From Hygrophila difformis (taxonomy: Eukaryota > Streptophyta > Magnoliopsida > Lamiales > Acanthaceae): 64,000 bases of DNA. Where the stretch lies: assembly GCA_030278955.1 (NCBI GenBank), contig JAOANR010000011.1, positions 44,751,417-44,815,416 of the forward strand. The letters are read 5' to 3'. The notes beneath the pieces are model-generated. The model worked only from the letters and a program-made list of their open reading frames with translations, had not been told where the DNA came from and ran no database searches. Of the stretch, positions 23,605 to 36,019 are shown in pieces; the stretch's first letter is position 1, and each line of letters starts with the position of its first letter. The translations under genes and the position numbers were made by a program.

Positions 23605-26600
23605 TCATCGGGGAGACGAGTAAGGGAATGTGTGGTAAAAGCCGTAGTTTAACGAGCCATCACGGACCAGTGGGCTGCTTCTACCTCTGTCTGAGTAGGA
23701 TCTGCCATAACTAGAGCTCAAAGGTATCGATGGGCTGGCCCGTGGACTGAACAAGTCACTGCTATAATCTCCATATCGGGTAAGATGATCCAATGTAGGG
23801 GGACTAAAACCATCATGTAGAGGGCTTCTATAATTGTCAGAGAAGGATCTGGCGTAACTGGAACTCCTAGGCAGGGCAGGGCTTGCACTGGGGGAGTGGC
23901 CACCAAAGTCGCTGTCACGAGACCTACGAAAATGATTCACCAAAGAGAGACTTACTCCAGGATCACAGCCGGGAGGCCCGTCGTCTTCCAAGTCTCTAAA
24001 CCACCTTCTCTCGGTGGAATGCCACCTATCAAGACTGGCACCACAGCCTGGAGGCCCATCGTCTTCCAACTCTCTAAACCACCTTCTCTCGGTAGAATGC
24101 CACCTACCATGACTAGGATCACAGCCTGGAGGCCCATCATCTTCAAACTCTCTAAACCGCCTTTTCTCAGGAGAATGCCACCTGCCACGATTTTCAAACG
24201 AGTGGTTATAGTCTCTGCGGTGTGGAGTATCTCTAGAATGATGGAGCCTTGAAGAGGAGGCAGGTGCCCAGAGTTTTTCATCAGCATTTTCAGGTAATGG
24301 AGCGTTAATCCCTGGATATTCAACAGTCATCTTCCTTGATGGCTCAGTTGAGTTAGAGTCAAGAATGATCCCATGTGCAGTTTCTTTTTCATCTTCCTCA
24401 ACACCAAAGATTGTTATTCCTGAAGGCTGGTCATCCACATCTGCATCTATAAATACAAAAAACACCAACTCAGAATAATTAACAGATGATATCTTACCAA
24501 CCCGTGTGTGTAATAGAACAAAATAACAAAACCCCTGTCAGAACAAAACCCCCAAGGGGAAGAGGACTAGACAAAACTTTTACCTAAGTAGCCAGGTGGG
24601 TATCCTATTTCCCGCATTCTGTTTAGCCACGGAGGTGGATCAAGCTCCTACAAAAGAAAATGCAGAAAAATCTTGAGATAATTTGTATCAGAGAAACTGG
24701 ATCTGCAAGGATTCCACAATGAATATGAATTTCAACTTTATTACAACCATTTTCAACATACATGGACATGGTTTCAAGACCCCATTGTAACCCAAACAAA
24801 TGAAACTAATAAGGTGGGTTTTCAAATTCATCAATCCAAATGCAGCTTACTGAATAATTGAATGATAGTTTAACTTACCCCAAGACCCAAAGCACGGCGT
24901 GTATCTGCATCAAGCATACCAGGTGTCAAGCCATCATATTTTCCTCCTCTAGAACTTTGATAATATCGAATTGAATTGTGTGAATTGGCATGTTGGTTCC
25001 GTTTGGATTTGTGTTCTTTTCGGGCATTATTGACAGCAACATTGTCCCGTGGCTTGGGGCAATCTTTCAGTGCATGGCCGTATGAACCACAGTTGAAACA
25101 ACGGGAAGAATCCAACTTTTCAACTCTGCATGATTAGTGTTGTTACCACATGGACCATCATAGACAAATTGTACAATATAGACTTTTCCATCCTCAACCA
25201 ATTCAAAAATCTTATGTGACACGTTAAAAGGGATATTTCCTTCTGTCAATCATCTACAAACTGCCCAAACCCGCAAAAACCATCAATTCTATAGAGTGAT
25301 TGGTTATAACAGTGTGCTCTATCTAAAGGCACAGGTGCTTATATTGCAAGAGTTAGAAGTGGTCATTTTTCTTATCCTGCCCACTCGGAATAGATGTCTA
25401 TCAAGTCAATTATGAACTTTAAACATCTAAGAATGATAAATATACAAATACATACCAACTCACCTAGCACATTACCGGACATAAAAACTAACTTAAAGCA
25501 GGGAAAAAACAGATAAGGATCAGGGCTTACCCTGAATATTCGGAAAGACATTACCCAAAGAAAAAGGAAAAGAAAAGACTAAAACAAACATACCCTCTTG
25601 ATTTACTTGAGCCATCAACTGGAGTCAAAGGGAAAGAGTATCCACGATCATAAAGTGGTACAGATTTGGCATCCAATTGTGTAAACTCCTCACGTGACAG
25701 TTGCGTTGTTTGGTTGTCCATCCAAAATGTCTACAAACAATTGCAAAATAATAAACATAAACTTCAAATATTATCTTGTATGCATGACAATGTCGAGGAA
25801 GGCCCTATAAAACAAAATGTGTCCTTCCCAGAGAGAGAGAAGGAGGAGAAAAGGAGGATGTACCGACAAGGTATATTATCCTAGTCTTTCTAGCATTTAA
25901 AACAACAATCAAGGAGAAAAAAATAGATAGATATTCGCCTAATGAATGGAAGGTAAAGAAATAAATAGCACGTAAAAAAATGTGTAAATAGGGGTAACAA
26001 AAGAAAATATATGAATGTATTTTATCTTGTATTAAAAGAATGAATTCTTTCAACAAAATTTAAGAGGCTAAAGACCTATATTTGCATCCAAGAATATGGA
26101 AGTGAATTGGACAAATTTAATGACAGAAAAACACAAAAGTAAGAGAACCATACAACATCCGAGGGTTTATCAGAGCCTATACGGAGAGAAGGGAAGTAGG
26201 TTTTTTCTCCACATTCCAATGTTACATTTGAACCCTGAGTTTGATATAAGTGAACATCAGCTGTGTAATACAAATCAAAACAAATAAGAGAAATAGGTTA
26301 AATATACAAATATAGGTGAGACAAAAGGTTATACTTCCGGAGATGAGCAGTTTTGTGAATGCCATTGAGACCACAACTGCAATAATTCTTCAAGCTTTTG
26401 TTGACTTTCTCTGGGAATAAAAAGATTGTTTAATCATGTGCCACCATCCAAACAATACATGCTTATTAAAAGTCATTACCTTGGCAAGAAGTTGTATACT
26501 ATATGCACTGAAGGTTCATGCTCATCCACATTTATCCGTGGTCTCTTAACACCAGAAAAAGCTAGCAGGTTAAAGTTAAAGAATGCATAAAACAGGAAAG

Positions 26601-27097
26601 GGTTACCAAGAGAAGAAGACCATTGTGAGTTCGTGACTTCACAAATCCAAGGTGAACCTAAATCAAACTGTTATCTATGAAATGGAATTACATGTAATAC
26701 AAAACAGATCTTGAAAAAAGATACAACTTGCATCCATCCGCCTTTTACTCAAAAGAGTTCCGTCTTCCTTGTGACTGTCAACTCCAGTTCCACTCTGAAC
26801 AGCTAGAGATCCTTTTTCAGCATGTTCTGAGCTGATAGATTCTGTTAATTCAACACCAACTAAAGAAGGCAAGGTGGAGTCACCAACAAGTTGTTTTCCA
26901 AACTCCATCCTCATAGATGTTTCAATACTTTTATGAAACCCATTCACTATGGATTCACGAGTCTCATCTATTAACTGAGAGTTTAGAGGTAGGGAATCAG
27001 ATTTAATGACTTCAGAAGCAGTTTCACAAAGATCAATCGCACGCCCATGTCCCAAAGTACTTGAATTGCAAAGTTCAAATGAGTCCTCGGGACCCAT
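23605..27097 (-). CDS. ZCCHC8-like zinc knuckle / PSP-domain protein
   Basis: Related to ZCCHC8, the scaffold of the nuclear exosome targeting (NEXT) complex; plant homologues are annotated as PSP/zinc-knuckle proteins. Exons read on the minus strand: 27097-26725, 26561-26480, 26410-26335, 26260-26154, 25730-25607, 25242-24879, 24647-24584 and 24446-23605. Recognisable parts are MGPEDSF at the start, VHIVYNFLPRESQQKLEELL, a CCHC knuckle CFNCGSYGHALKDC, the PSP motif ending LGLGELDPPPWLNRMREIGY, and an Arg/Ser-rich tail with three copies of a 27-residue unit. Two single-base frame breaks are apparent: one at the exon 3/4 junction (26335/26260) and one near 25119-25126 just before the knuckle. 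The exon 5 donor is also a weak GTAAAT. Total is about 677 residues if the breaks are sequence errors; otherwise it is a damaged gene. Confidence 0.8.
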
Positions 27098-30000
27098 CGC
27101 ACAATTAGATATTACGAGTAAGTGTAGTGTTGCACTGCATGGAAGATATTCAGCAGGTGAGTAAAAAAATGCATATTCAAGGGCGCAACAAGAAAACGAA
27201 CAGAAACTATACAAGGATTTCAAAAGATAAAGTGATCACAAAATGTGTCTAGAAACATAATGGATCAAAGATATCGATGCTATGTTGCTACCACATGAAG
27301 TCAACGAAATATAACACTTATATGCACAAAAAGTGATTGATGGAATTTACAAGTTTTTATTATCCCAATTCCCATCCTTTGACTCTACAACTGAGGCTAT
27401 GTTTGATAAGTACCAATTATCATTTCATTTTAATGGATTTAATACTTAGTAATTAAGCTTATTCGATTCGATAACTGAATTGATTGATTGTGTGGATCTG
27501 AGTGTTTACGAGTAAAATGGAAAAAAGATCTGATTCTCATTTACTATTAGTTATCAGCATCACTATTGAGTCAAAAGTACCTATATTTCTTTAAAAATCA
27601 AAAACAAATATAGTCAACCTCAGTTTAAATTTACCACTTAATTATTCAAAGTTAATCCTTCAAACTTAAATTTTAAAATTTAGAACCAATTGTTTTATCA
27701 AATGGGCACCGAGTGAATCCATACTCCATAACATCTCCTTTCCAGAATATTTTAAAGCTTCTAACAGGAAATTGTTCAGGCACACAAAGTGACTTAAGAG
27801 ATGCATACAAACCTTTAAAAAACCAAGACATTTACACAAAAGTTTGAATTCAACTCAATTTGGCTAGTTCGATAATATAGTATTCGAATCAAACTCAAAT
27901 AGCACAATTCACGTCATGCTTGTTATTAAAAGCGCCAAACACTAGTCTGGTCTAGGGGTGATTAATGAGTAAAGATATTTGAACTCGACTTGAGGCTCGA
28001 AAAATTCAAAACGAGTCGAGTATTCGAATATTCAATCGAGTATCGAGCTCAAGTGTAAAGATATGATGCTTGTTAAGTATTGAGTACTCGACTCGTTTTT
28101 TCTCTTTTTTCGAGTTTTCAATATATGTTATATTTTTAATACTCCCTCTATTTTTTATTTATTGTCGACTATCACTTTGACATGCTTATTAAGAAATTAT
28201 CTATTTCCTCCCACTTTCCCTTACACTCCACCATTTCACCTACTTACTAAGTCCAAAAAGAAAGATGGACAACTAAAAAAAACATACGTATATTTTATAT
28301 AATGGGCCAACCTACAATTCCATTAAAATGTATAATTAATGTTTTAGTGTTTAATTCATAAGTATATTTTTCAGTTAATACTGTATAACCTATTAGAATA
28401 TTCTTTCCATTTTCTAGAACTACTTTCATTTTGCATGTTTTATAACAAATCTTTGCCCTCGCCATATTTTCCCTTACACTCAACTCTCTCTCCTACTTTC
28501 CACCCACTTTATTTTACCTAAAAAGAAAATATGTCACTTATTTTAAAACATCCAAAAATGAAAAATAATTGCTCAAAAAAAATTATATTTTAAAGAAGTT
28601 GGGTTCTATCTTAATTTTACAATAACAAACCCAATATTCAAATATTAAAGTGGATTGTGTCTTTAGATCATAGTTCCAAAATTCAAAATTAACAAATAAA
28701 TGTAAAAAAGAAACCACTAGTCGAGCTCGAGTACCCTTATAAAGAGGTCGAGTCAAGCTCGAATACCCCACTACTCGAGCTTGACTAGATTCGAAATCAC
28801 CCCAAGTCTTGTCCCAAATGTTTATATGAATTAAGCTCTCAAGTCTATTTTATACTAAAAACATTTTTTTATCATTTTAATGTTATCTTGGCACATTCAT
28901 TTATGATAAGCAATTTGAATTCAAAGTTTCAAACTCGAATCCAAATCCTCTTTGTAACAATATAATCAAATTCAAACAAGCACATGTATTTGAATAATGA
29001 AAAGTGTATTCATGCTTGAATAATAAAGTAGCCGAATCATTCTAATATGGTATTCTAACGAATATTGATACAGAGTATTCTACTACCTCCGTCTAGTTAT
29101 GTTCTCTACGTTTGCTACTGAGCTACTATTCAGACACATACTTTCATTTAAAGTTTTACCATAGTTATACAAGTTAAAATATAGACAAGTATGATCTTAT
29201 TAGATTCGTCTCATCGTATAATCTTTAAATATCGAACCTTTAGAATTTTTACTTGAACCGAACTTGAGTTATTAATGGTTTAAAAAATGCATTGAACTGC
29301 GTGATATATGGATCCGTCAAAAACATTTCAAGAGAGATGAAGTATTTAATTCGATTTAAAGATCTATAATACCAAACCCTACAGTCATTCAACAAGACAT
29401 GATTTTACCATATACCAGAACCCAAAATCCAGCATATTTGACAATGTTCGGCCAAAACCTAAGCGATGTTTCACATATTCTATCGATAAAGTAAATTCAA
29501 ATTCGCCCAATTTTTCATTTTCCGAAACACAACAGGACAACGATGCCAACAAAAATACGGAGTATTACCTATCTGTCAAAAAAATGAACTCCCTCCCATT
29601 CAACCAACATAAGTCTGTTGCCGTTAAAGAACAAAGACAGGAACCAATAACGCAACATACTCACAGCTTTAAAAAAAAAAAAGAAAAAAAAAAAGAAAAG
29701 AAAAGAAAACCGTTGTGCACCCAATCTCCTCATACCCCAAAACCCTAACGCGGCAAAGTTTTTATTTCAGCTGCACAAACCACAAGCAAATAGAGTTCCA
29801 TATTTCAACAAAGCATAAATCGTGCTCCCAAAATCCAAATCTATGAATTCGTGGTGTCTAGTGTCTACAAACGAGGAGGACATGAAAGAAGTAAATCACA
29901 ATTAGGGTTTTCAACTAACCAAAAAGATTGAGGCTGACTGGCTGCCGCCTGCAGGAAGAAGTGAGAACCTGTGAAACCCAAATGAATCGACAAAGGGAAT

Positions 30001-30110
30001 CCGAAAAGTCAGCAAGCGGAATTGAGGCGCCAAGATTTCAAAACATCTAAGGGAGTGAAGGTGCGCTGTGCGTCTGTGTGTGTTGAGTCTAGCATAAAAT
30101 AGTCAAAATA
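27098..30110 (-). other. Probable 5' UTR intron and first non-coding exon of the ZCCHC8-like gene
   Basis: An acceptor-like TGCAG precedes the start codon at about 27140 (minus). A donor-like GGTTAGT lies near 29922, with a plausible GC-richer 5' exon at about 29923-30110. If so, the gene has a 2.8-kb leader intron. The stretch is AT-rich and houses a hAT-like insertion (27953-28805). No coding sequence was seen. The exon limits are inferred, not proven. Confidence 0.35.
27953..28805. mobile_element. Non-autonomous hAT-like element
   Basis: 853 bp beginning TAGGGGTGATT and ending AATCACCCCAA, so the ends are inverted. It is flanked by 8-bp repeats GTCTGGTC (27945-27952) and GTCTTGTC (28806-28813) that match at 7 of 8 positions, the length expected for hAT transposition. 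Subterminal CGAGCTCGA/ACTCGA motifs are present at both ends. The middle contains a Stowaway-like segment (about 28140-28550). No transposase was found. Confidence 0.75.
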
Positions 30111-30436
30111 CATTGATATTTTAAGACAATGAAAATTGTGGCGGCGGCTTCTACACGGGCCGTTTGAGAGTGTTTTAGTAAGAATTTTTATTTTAGATAA
30201 TAGAAGTACTTCCCTAGTTCCGTGCAAGTAGGAGTGGGAAATATGCCGCCGACAGGAGCCTATGGTCTGGCCTACCGAAGGTCAAGCTAGGCCAAACTTT
30301 TTTTATAAATATGCTAGACTTAGACTAATTTAAAAGCTAAATAGGCCTAGGCCAGGTTTAATTAAAAGCCTTTAGACCTACCAGGCCGGCTTATTTATCA
30401 TATTATTAGTCTATAATAAATCCTAAATACTTTTTG

Positions 30437-30560
30437 GCCGGGGATGAGGACTTAGCCCAAGTGGTGAAGTCCCTAGGCTTCCAACGGAAGGTTGGAAGTT
30501 CAATGCTCACCGACCCCCTATCCCTCCCTTTTACACGTAATCTGCTGACTAATTACACGT
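30437..30560 (+). mobile_element. tRNA-derived SINE-like sequence
   Basis: A pol III A-box-like TTAGCCCAAGTGG at 30452-30464 and a B-box-like GTTCAATGC at 30498-30506 are spaced about 35 bp apart, as in tRNA-derived plant SINE heads. Start and 3' end are uncertain and no target duplication was identified. Confidence 0.5.
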
Positions 30561-30678
30561 CATCAGACACATCATCAATATCAATATTTAGAAAATAAAT
30601 CTATCTATTAATATAAAAAAATCTTGAAAAACTCTTCATAAATATTTTAAAAAATATATAATTAATTACAAATATATA

Positions 30679-30951
30679 CTCCCTCCGTCCCATATTTATC
30701 TTCTTCGACACTGTAGATACGGAGTTTAAGAAAGTTGTATTTTATTATTTTCATGTGTACTTTTTGAGGGGTAAATTTGTCTCTTTTTGTCTTGTAGTGC
30801 AATTGTTAGTAAAATTAAGGATTGGTTTTTCTGTAAATATATGGACATGTAGGGACATTTTAGTAAAAAAAAATTCCCTTTTTGGGGTAGGAAGATAAAT
30901 GTGGGACGTCCAAAAACGGAAAGTAAGAAAATAAATATGGGACGGAGGGAG
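30679..30951. mobile_element. Stowaway (Tc1/mariner-type) MITE
   Basis: 273 bp with near-perfect terminal inverted repeats starting CTCCCTCCGTCCC and ending GGGACGGAGGGAG, flanked by TA on both sides (30677-30678 and 30952-30953). No coding sequence. Nested in the 30229-32928 element. Confidence 0.93.
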
Positions 30952-31113
30952 TATAAATTATTTTTTTTTTTTTGGAGGAGCCATTGAAAGCCTGGAAAGG
31001 GGTGGTGGGAGTATAAATTATTTGATTGTATACATAATATTTTAAAAAATATTAATACTATAATATTATTAAATAAATTTAATTAGCTTATAAATTTATG
31101 TGTAAAAATATAT

Positions 31114-31233
31114 AGGGCTTGTTTGGAAGCCGGCATATTTAGGAGCATATAGCGGATTCAATCAGCATATTTTCTCACAATTCTCTCTCCAAATCTGCTA
31201 TCTGCTAGCGAATTTGCTGGCTCCCAAACATCC
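31114..31233. mobile_element. Short TIR element (family with 63257-63372)
   Basis: About 120 bp with inverted ends (GTTTGGAAGCC... and ...GGCTCCCAAAC). The interior shares GGAGCATATAGCGGATT and CACAATTCTCTCTCC with a second copy at 63257-63372. Confidence 0.65.
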
Positions 31234-32027
31234 ACATAATCATATATCAATATAAGGAATATAATAATTATATTTTAAATAAAAATATTTTATTGAAAAT
31301 ATGATGTAAACATTAAATTGATCCTAAAAATATTGATGAATGTAAAATGACTAATAATCTAAAAAATTTTACACATTTCTAAACAAATTCTACATATTTT
31401 TTTTAAAGAAGAAAAGAAAGAAAAATAAAAAAAAGACTAAAACACATCATAATTTAATTATTATACATAATATTCTTAATCCAGTAATCATCATCTATTT
31501 CAGTATAAAATAAAAATGTATATGAAATTTGGAGTAAATTGTTATACAATTTTTTAAAAATAATTTGTACTATAAAATAATATAAGAAGTATACCCCTAA
31601 AAGACTTGGTATCGGAGTATAAATCCGATTTTAAATCTTATAATAACAATGTATTAAAAAATAATAAAAATTTAATTAAATTAAATGAAAATATTAACTA
31701 CCAAAAATTTTTTCATAATCAATATGGAAAAGAAAAAATTGGATGAAATATAATGGACTAAAATAATATTTAAAAAATTAACAGTTAATCAAAACGTAAT
31801 TATAATTAAAATTTATTTTATAAAATTATGGATTAGTCCGTAATAAATAATCACAACAAAAATTTAAAATACATTATGTAATACAGTATAATATAAGTTT
31901 TAAATGATGAAAAGATAATAAAAAGTATAAATAATATTTTTAAAATTTTTTAGAGATAATAGTCAAAATGTACAACATATTAGAGTAAAACTAATATTTT
32001 TTAAAACCTTAATAATGCAAAATATAC

Positions 32028-32230
32028 TCCACTAGTTCCAGTAATACCGTCTCAAAACTTTAGGGCACGGTATTTTTTAGATATAATGGGTTATGGTGAT
32101 AAAGCAGAATAATTAGTTGATGCGATGTTTTAGTTTATGTTTATGGAGTAAGTATTTTCTAAAAAGAGAAATATGAAAATTGTAGTGGGACAGACCAAAA
32201 AGGAAAATGAGACAGAATTAGTGGGATTGA
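32028..32230. mobile_element. Degenerate Stowaway-like MITE
   Basis: ACTCCACTAGTTCCAG... to ...GGAAAATGAGACAGAATTAG. The interior resembles the MITE at 61978-62178 (GTGGGACAGACCAAAAAGG versus a similar GTGAAATGGACCAAAATAG stretch). The ends are eroded. Confidence 0.4.
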
Positions 32231-33175
32231 TGGATTTTTTTTTTCTAATTTTGAATAGTTAATGGGTATTTATTTTCCACTTACTCTCATCATTTTAGAT
32301 ATGAAAAAACTATATATATTTAATTTTTTAATAGTAAAAATAATTTATTTTATATTATTTCCACCTGGGTTTGAATTTCCTTCATTCATCTTATTATCTC
32401 TTTTATTTTCCTTTTAATTTTTTTGTTGCATGCATTTCAACCACTATTTAAACATAAGACATTGCATATCATGTAATCCAAAAAATACTATATTCTCATT
32501 TTATATCGCCATATTAGTTCAACACCCGTGAGTAGCGGGCGAAAAAATCTAGTACTCGTACTATGTAAAAGTAACTATTAATTTGATCTTATATAGATTT
32601 TAAAATATTTATGAGTTTTTTTCTCATATATAAATAGTTCAACCACGTATATAAATAGTTTTGGATGAAAACTTCCCAAGTGAACAAATTATGTCTTCCA
32701 ACCTTATTATTACATCCGGATATATAAAAAAAATTAAACTTATTTCTAAAATTGGCTTAATCAGGCTTTTAAAAGGCTTAGAAGCTGGCCTTTTTAAATA
32801 AATAGGCTAGGCTTAGGCCTATAACATAGGCCTATCAAAGGTAATAAGCCAGACTCGGGTCTATGAAAATCGACGTAGGCGCAGGCCGTACAAGCCTAGG
32901 CCTAGTGCCTAGCCTATTTCCAGCCCTTTTTGGCAAATTAGATAGTTTTATTTTTTTTTTATTTATTTATTTTTTTAGTGTAGAGAGTCATATTGAATCC
33001 AAAATTAATCTTTCGAATGAGCATGTAATGATTGCATTAAAAAAAATGAATTCGTGAAACTCGTATGTACTAAGTATTTAATTAGAATTTTCATTCAAGC
33101 AAGGTTTATAAAATAAAATACATATAATTAAGGCAAATAACTCTCAATAGCAGCTCCAATATCTACGGAACTGAA

Positions 33176-34758
33176 ATGGGCGTTTTTCTCCCGAACAACT
33201 CCTTCCCCTCTCTCTCCGCCAGTCCGTCGTCCCCGTCATCCCCTACCGTTCCCCCTGATGCTGGTCCATCTTCTCCGGACCCCTTCTACTTCGCAGGTAG
33301 TGCCACAGCTAAGTGCTCCTTCAGGGACAAAGTGTTAGCAGGTAAAAGTCCTCCTCCAAGCCCGCTTAATACTGATCCAGCCCTGGCGTCCATGGTTACC
33401 CTTGACTTCATTGAGGGGGATAGGCTTAAACCGCGGATTACGATCGACACTAGGGTCAAGGAACGCATGTGCAAACCATTTGAGGATGCTCTCATCATTT
33501 CTATCCTTGGGAGAAGGGCCGATTATGTAGCATTGAAAGAGAGGCTGTCTAAGCTTTGGAAGATACATGATAAATTTGAAATGGTAGTTATGAGGGCAGG
33601 CTTCTTCCTCATGAAACTTGACTGTGCTGACGACCGGGCCAGGATCCTCAATGAAGGCCCGTGGATGATCTTCGATAGCTATTTGACAGTGTCTCCATGG
33701 AAGCCGGATTTCATCGCCTCAGAAGAAACACCAAGGAAAACTCTTGTGTGGGCTCGATTCCCAGGGCTCAGTTTTGAGTATTTCGACGAGGTGATCCTCA
33801 CTAGGATGGCTGCAGGGTTGGGCAGACCCATTCGGGTTGATGCTATGTCCAAAGGAGTGGATAGGGGAAAGTACGCGAGAGTGTGTGTAGAAATAGACTT
33901 GAGCCTTCCCATGGTATCCAGCGTGTTAGTCAGCAAGAACTGGCAACGTGTTGCCTATGAAGGCCTGCACCTCCTGTGTGCAACATGCCAACGCTATGGA
34001 CATTTCAGTCATGGTTGCTCCAAATGTTCGGTGAATGAGGGGGTTGAATCACCGGAGTTGACAGTGGGAGGGGTAGATGAGACAAAACTGGACTCTGCTG
34101 AACGAGTTGACAAGATCGAGAAAGAGGTTGGTAGTGTTGTTTTAAGGAAACCTGACAATAAAGAAATCCTTGAGAGGAAAAGTGGGACTACCAGGAACAG
34201 AAAAGGGGTAAGGGAATACATAGGGCAGACAGTAAACTTGCAGGGGTTGACCTGCCCTCCTCAGCGGGCTCTGCCGCATCTGGCACTGTCTCGAGCTGCT
34301 CTCCTACAGCAGATCACATGAACGTTGAAGCCTTAGTTCCTTCACAACCTGAGACAGGTGAATGGATCAAGGTTTCACGTAGGAAACCTAGTAAACCCAA
34401 TACCCACCTCCCTTCAAGCTCCAAGGCCGCTTATCCGCTGAAGGAAGCCCATACTAATATCCAGCCCATGAAAAAAAAAGGGGACTGCAGCCCAAGAGCC
34501 CTTCGAGCCCTCTGGACAAAGCCCGCCTTGGTAAAGCCCAGTCTAAGGCCCACACTAACTCTATAGGAGACAGCCCAGTTCTAGCCAAAAGACCAAGAGC
34601 CTCCCCTGTCCCCTCCAAGCTTCCGGAATCCTCCCTAAATTCCGGTGCGAAGCAGACTATGGTGGCCAATGCCCACAGCGCCACTCTGATGAAGGAAAAT
34701 GTTAAACCGGTGGTCACGCCTGCCTGGGCCATCCAGAGCACGGAGCCGCCGGACGAGG
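33176..34758 (+). pseudogene. LINE ORF1 (DUF4283 and CCHC zinc finger), frameshifted
   Basis: From ATG 33176 the frame runs 381 codons. After a Ser/Pro-rich start it has the DUF4283-type region (residues about 80-230, with GRRADYVALKERLSKLWKI, ILNEGPWMIFDSY and WARFPGL). A zinc knuckle CATCQRYGHFSHGC follows at about residues 268-281. This is the nucleic-acid-binding protein of plant L1-type LINEs. The frame shifts near a G run at about 34245 and again at the A/G run near 34470-34485. GEWIKVSRRKPSK is still recognisable in the next frame. The last codons continue across the inserted element at 48517-48547. Confidence 0.88.
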
Positions 34759-35324
34759 TGATAATGACCAAAATTGACCATTATTTTCAATCTATTTTCG
34801 TGCCTAAACATGGACATTTGATCGCATTCCGGTCTTATTTAATAAGAAATCAGCTGTATTTGACAGATATATGCAAGTTTGTATAAATAATAAGCTGATA
34901 TTGAAAAATACAAAAAAAATGTTATTTTTATTAAATTTGTGTTAAAAACCCAAAAACATGATAAAAATATTAAAAATCTCATTCTTGATTTAATTTGAGA
35001 ATGATAATTTATGGTTTGGTGGTATCTGTTCGGTGGAACACGGGTTCATTAAATGGAACACAAGCCAACAAATCAATTAGAATAAATTTATCTATTTATA
35101 TGTATTTTTTATATACAAGTTATTTAAATTTTTTTAAAAAAAAGAGTAAGTAAACTAATCAAAATTAATTAAATACAGGTGGGGCCCACCACATTTGCAA
35201 TTTCAATTGCATCTCACGTGATGCTCACGTGATCACTATCATCATCCCAAAATATTCCGGCCAGTCTCGACAAGCAGCAGCAGCGGCCAATCTACTTCCG
35301 GCCAGTCTCCACCACCCATTGGTA

Positions 35325-36019
35325 TGGGAGCCAGAACTGTAGCACTTAGCATTTCGGAAGGACCATGCTCTAAGCAACGTGCCAAGAGGTTCCTCAACAC
35401 CATCGCCAAAATACTATCCGATGAATCCGAGGTGTGGGAACATAAATTGAGCTACCCGGATAAAAATGGGCCGAGATTGATAATCCATTTAATTGAAGAT
35501 GTTGGGCCAAGGAACTTAATGAAGAAGTAGAAGTGTCGAGACCCACACGAGCTCAAGGCCCACAAGCAAGACCACCAACACATTATGGATGTACTTAGAC
35601 TTTATTATTTCCGTAGCTTTGGTACTTGTTTAATTTACATAGCAAGTCATTTAATTCCGTGTAATATGGTTTGCATATATATAGGGCATTACCAACACTT
35701 TGTAATGCACCCTTTGAATGAATATAATGAAAATCACTTGGAGAGTGTTTGTATGCTTTGTTTGAAAGGTCACCCATGAATTCATCCCTTGTTGGATAAT
35801 TCCTTTCAAGCTTGAGATGTGCTTCATCGTATCGACACCTTGAAGATTGTTGATCGAGGGAATCGTGGCTCATTTAGTGTGTCCATTGATCCAAGATTAA
35901 GCTTTCGGTAAAGGAAATCTCAACCTATCCTTTTATTTTCATTTTGAGTTCATCCTTGTTAATCTTTGTTCTTCATCTTGTTCATCATCGAATACTGTGT
36001 CTAATCCCGATCCATGGCA
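35325..36019 (+). repeat. Gypsy 5' LTR
   Basis: 695 bp, TGGGAG...GGCA, with TATATATA at 35676-35683. About 1% different from the 3' LTR. Confidence 0.95.

Larger units (their letters stand above)
30229..32928. mobile_element. AT-rich 2.7-kb element with inverted GGCCTAGGC-rich ends
   Basis: The left end (AGGAGTGGGAAATATGCC, about 30230) and the inverted right end (AGGGCTGGAAATAGGC, read from 32927 on the minus strand) resemble each other. Both are followed for about 150 bp by clustered TAGGCCTAGGC motifs. The interior is AT-rich and non-coding and carries a SINE-like unit and a Stowaway MITE. I could not find a convincing target duplication. This may be a large non-autonomous TIR element. 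Confidence 0.45.

Noticed and set aside
25142..25165. A 21-bp intron that would remove the frame break before the zinc knuckle
   Set aside because: Too short to be spliced in plants, and removal does not restore the right frame.
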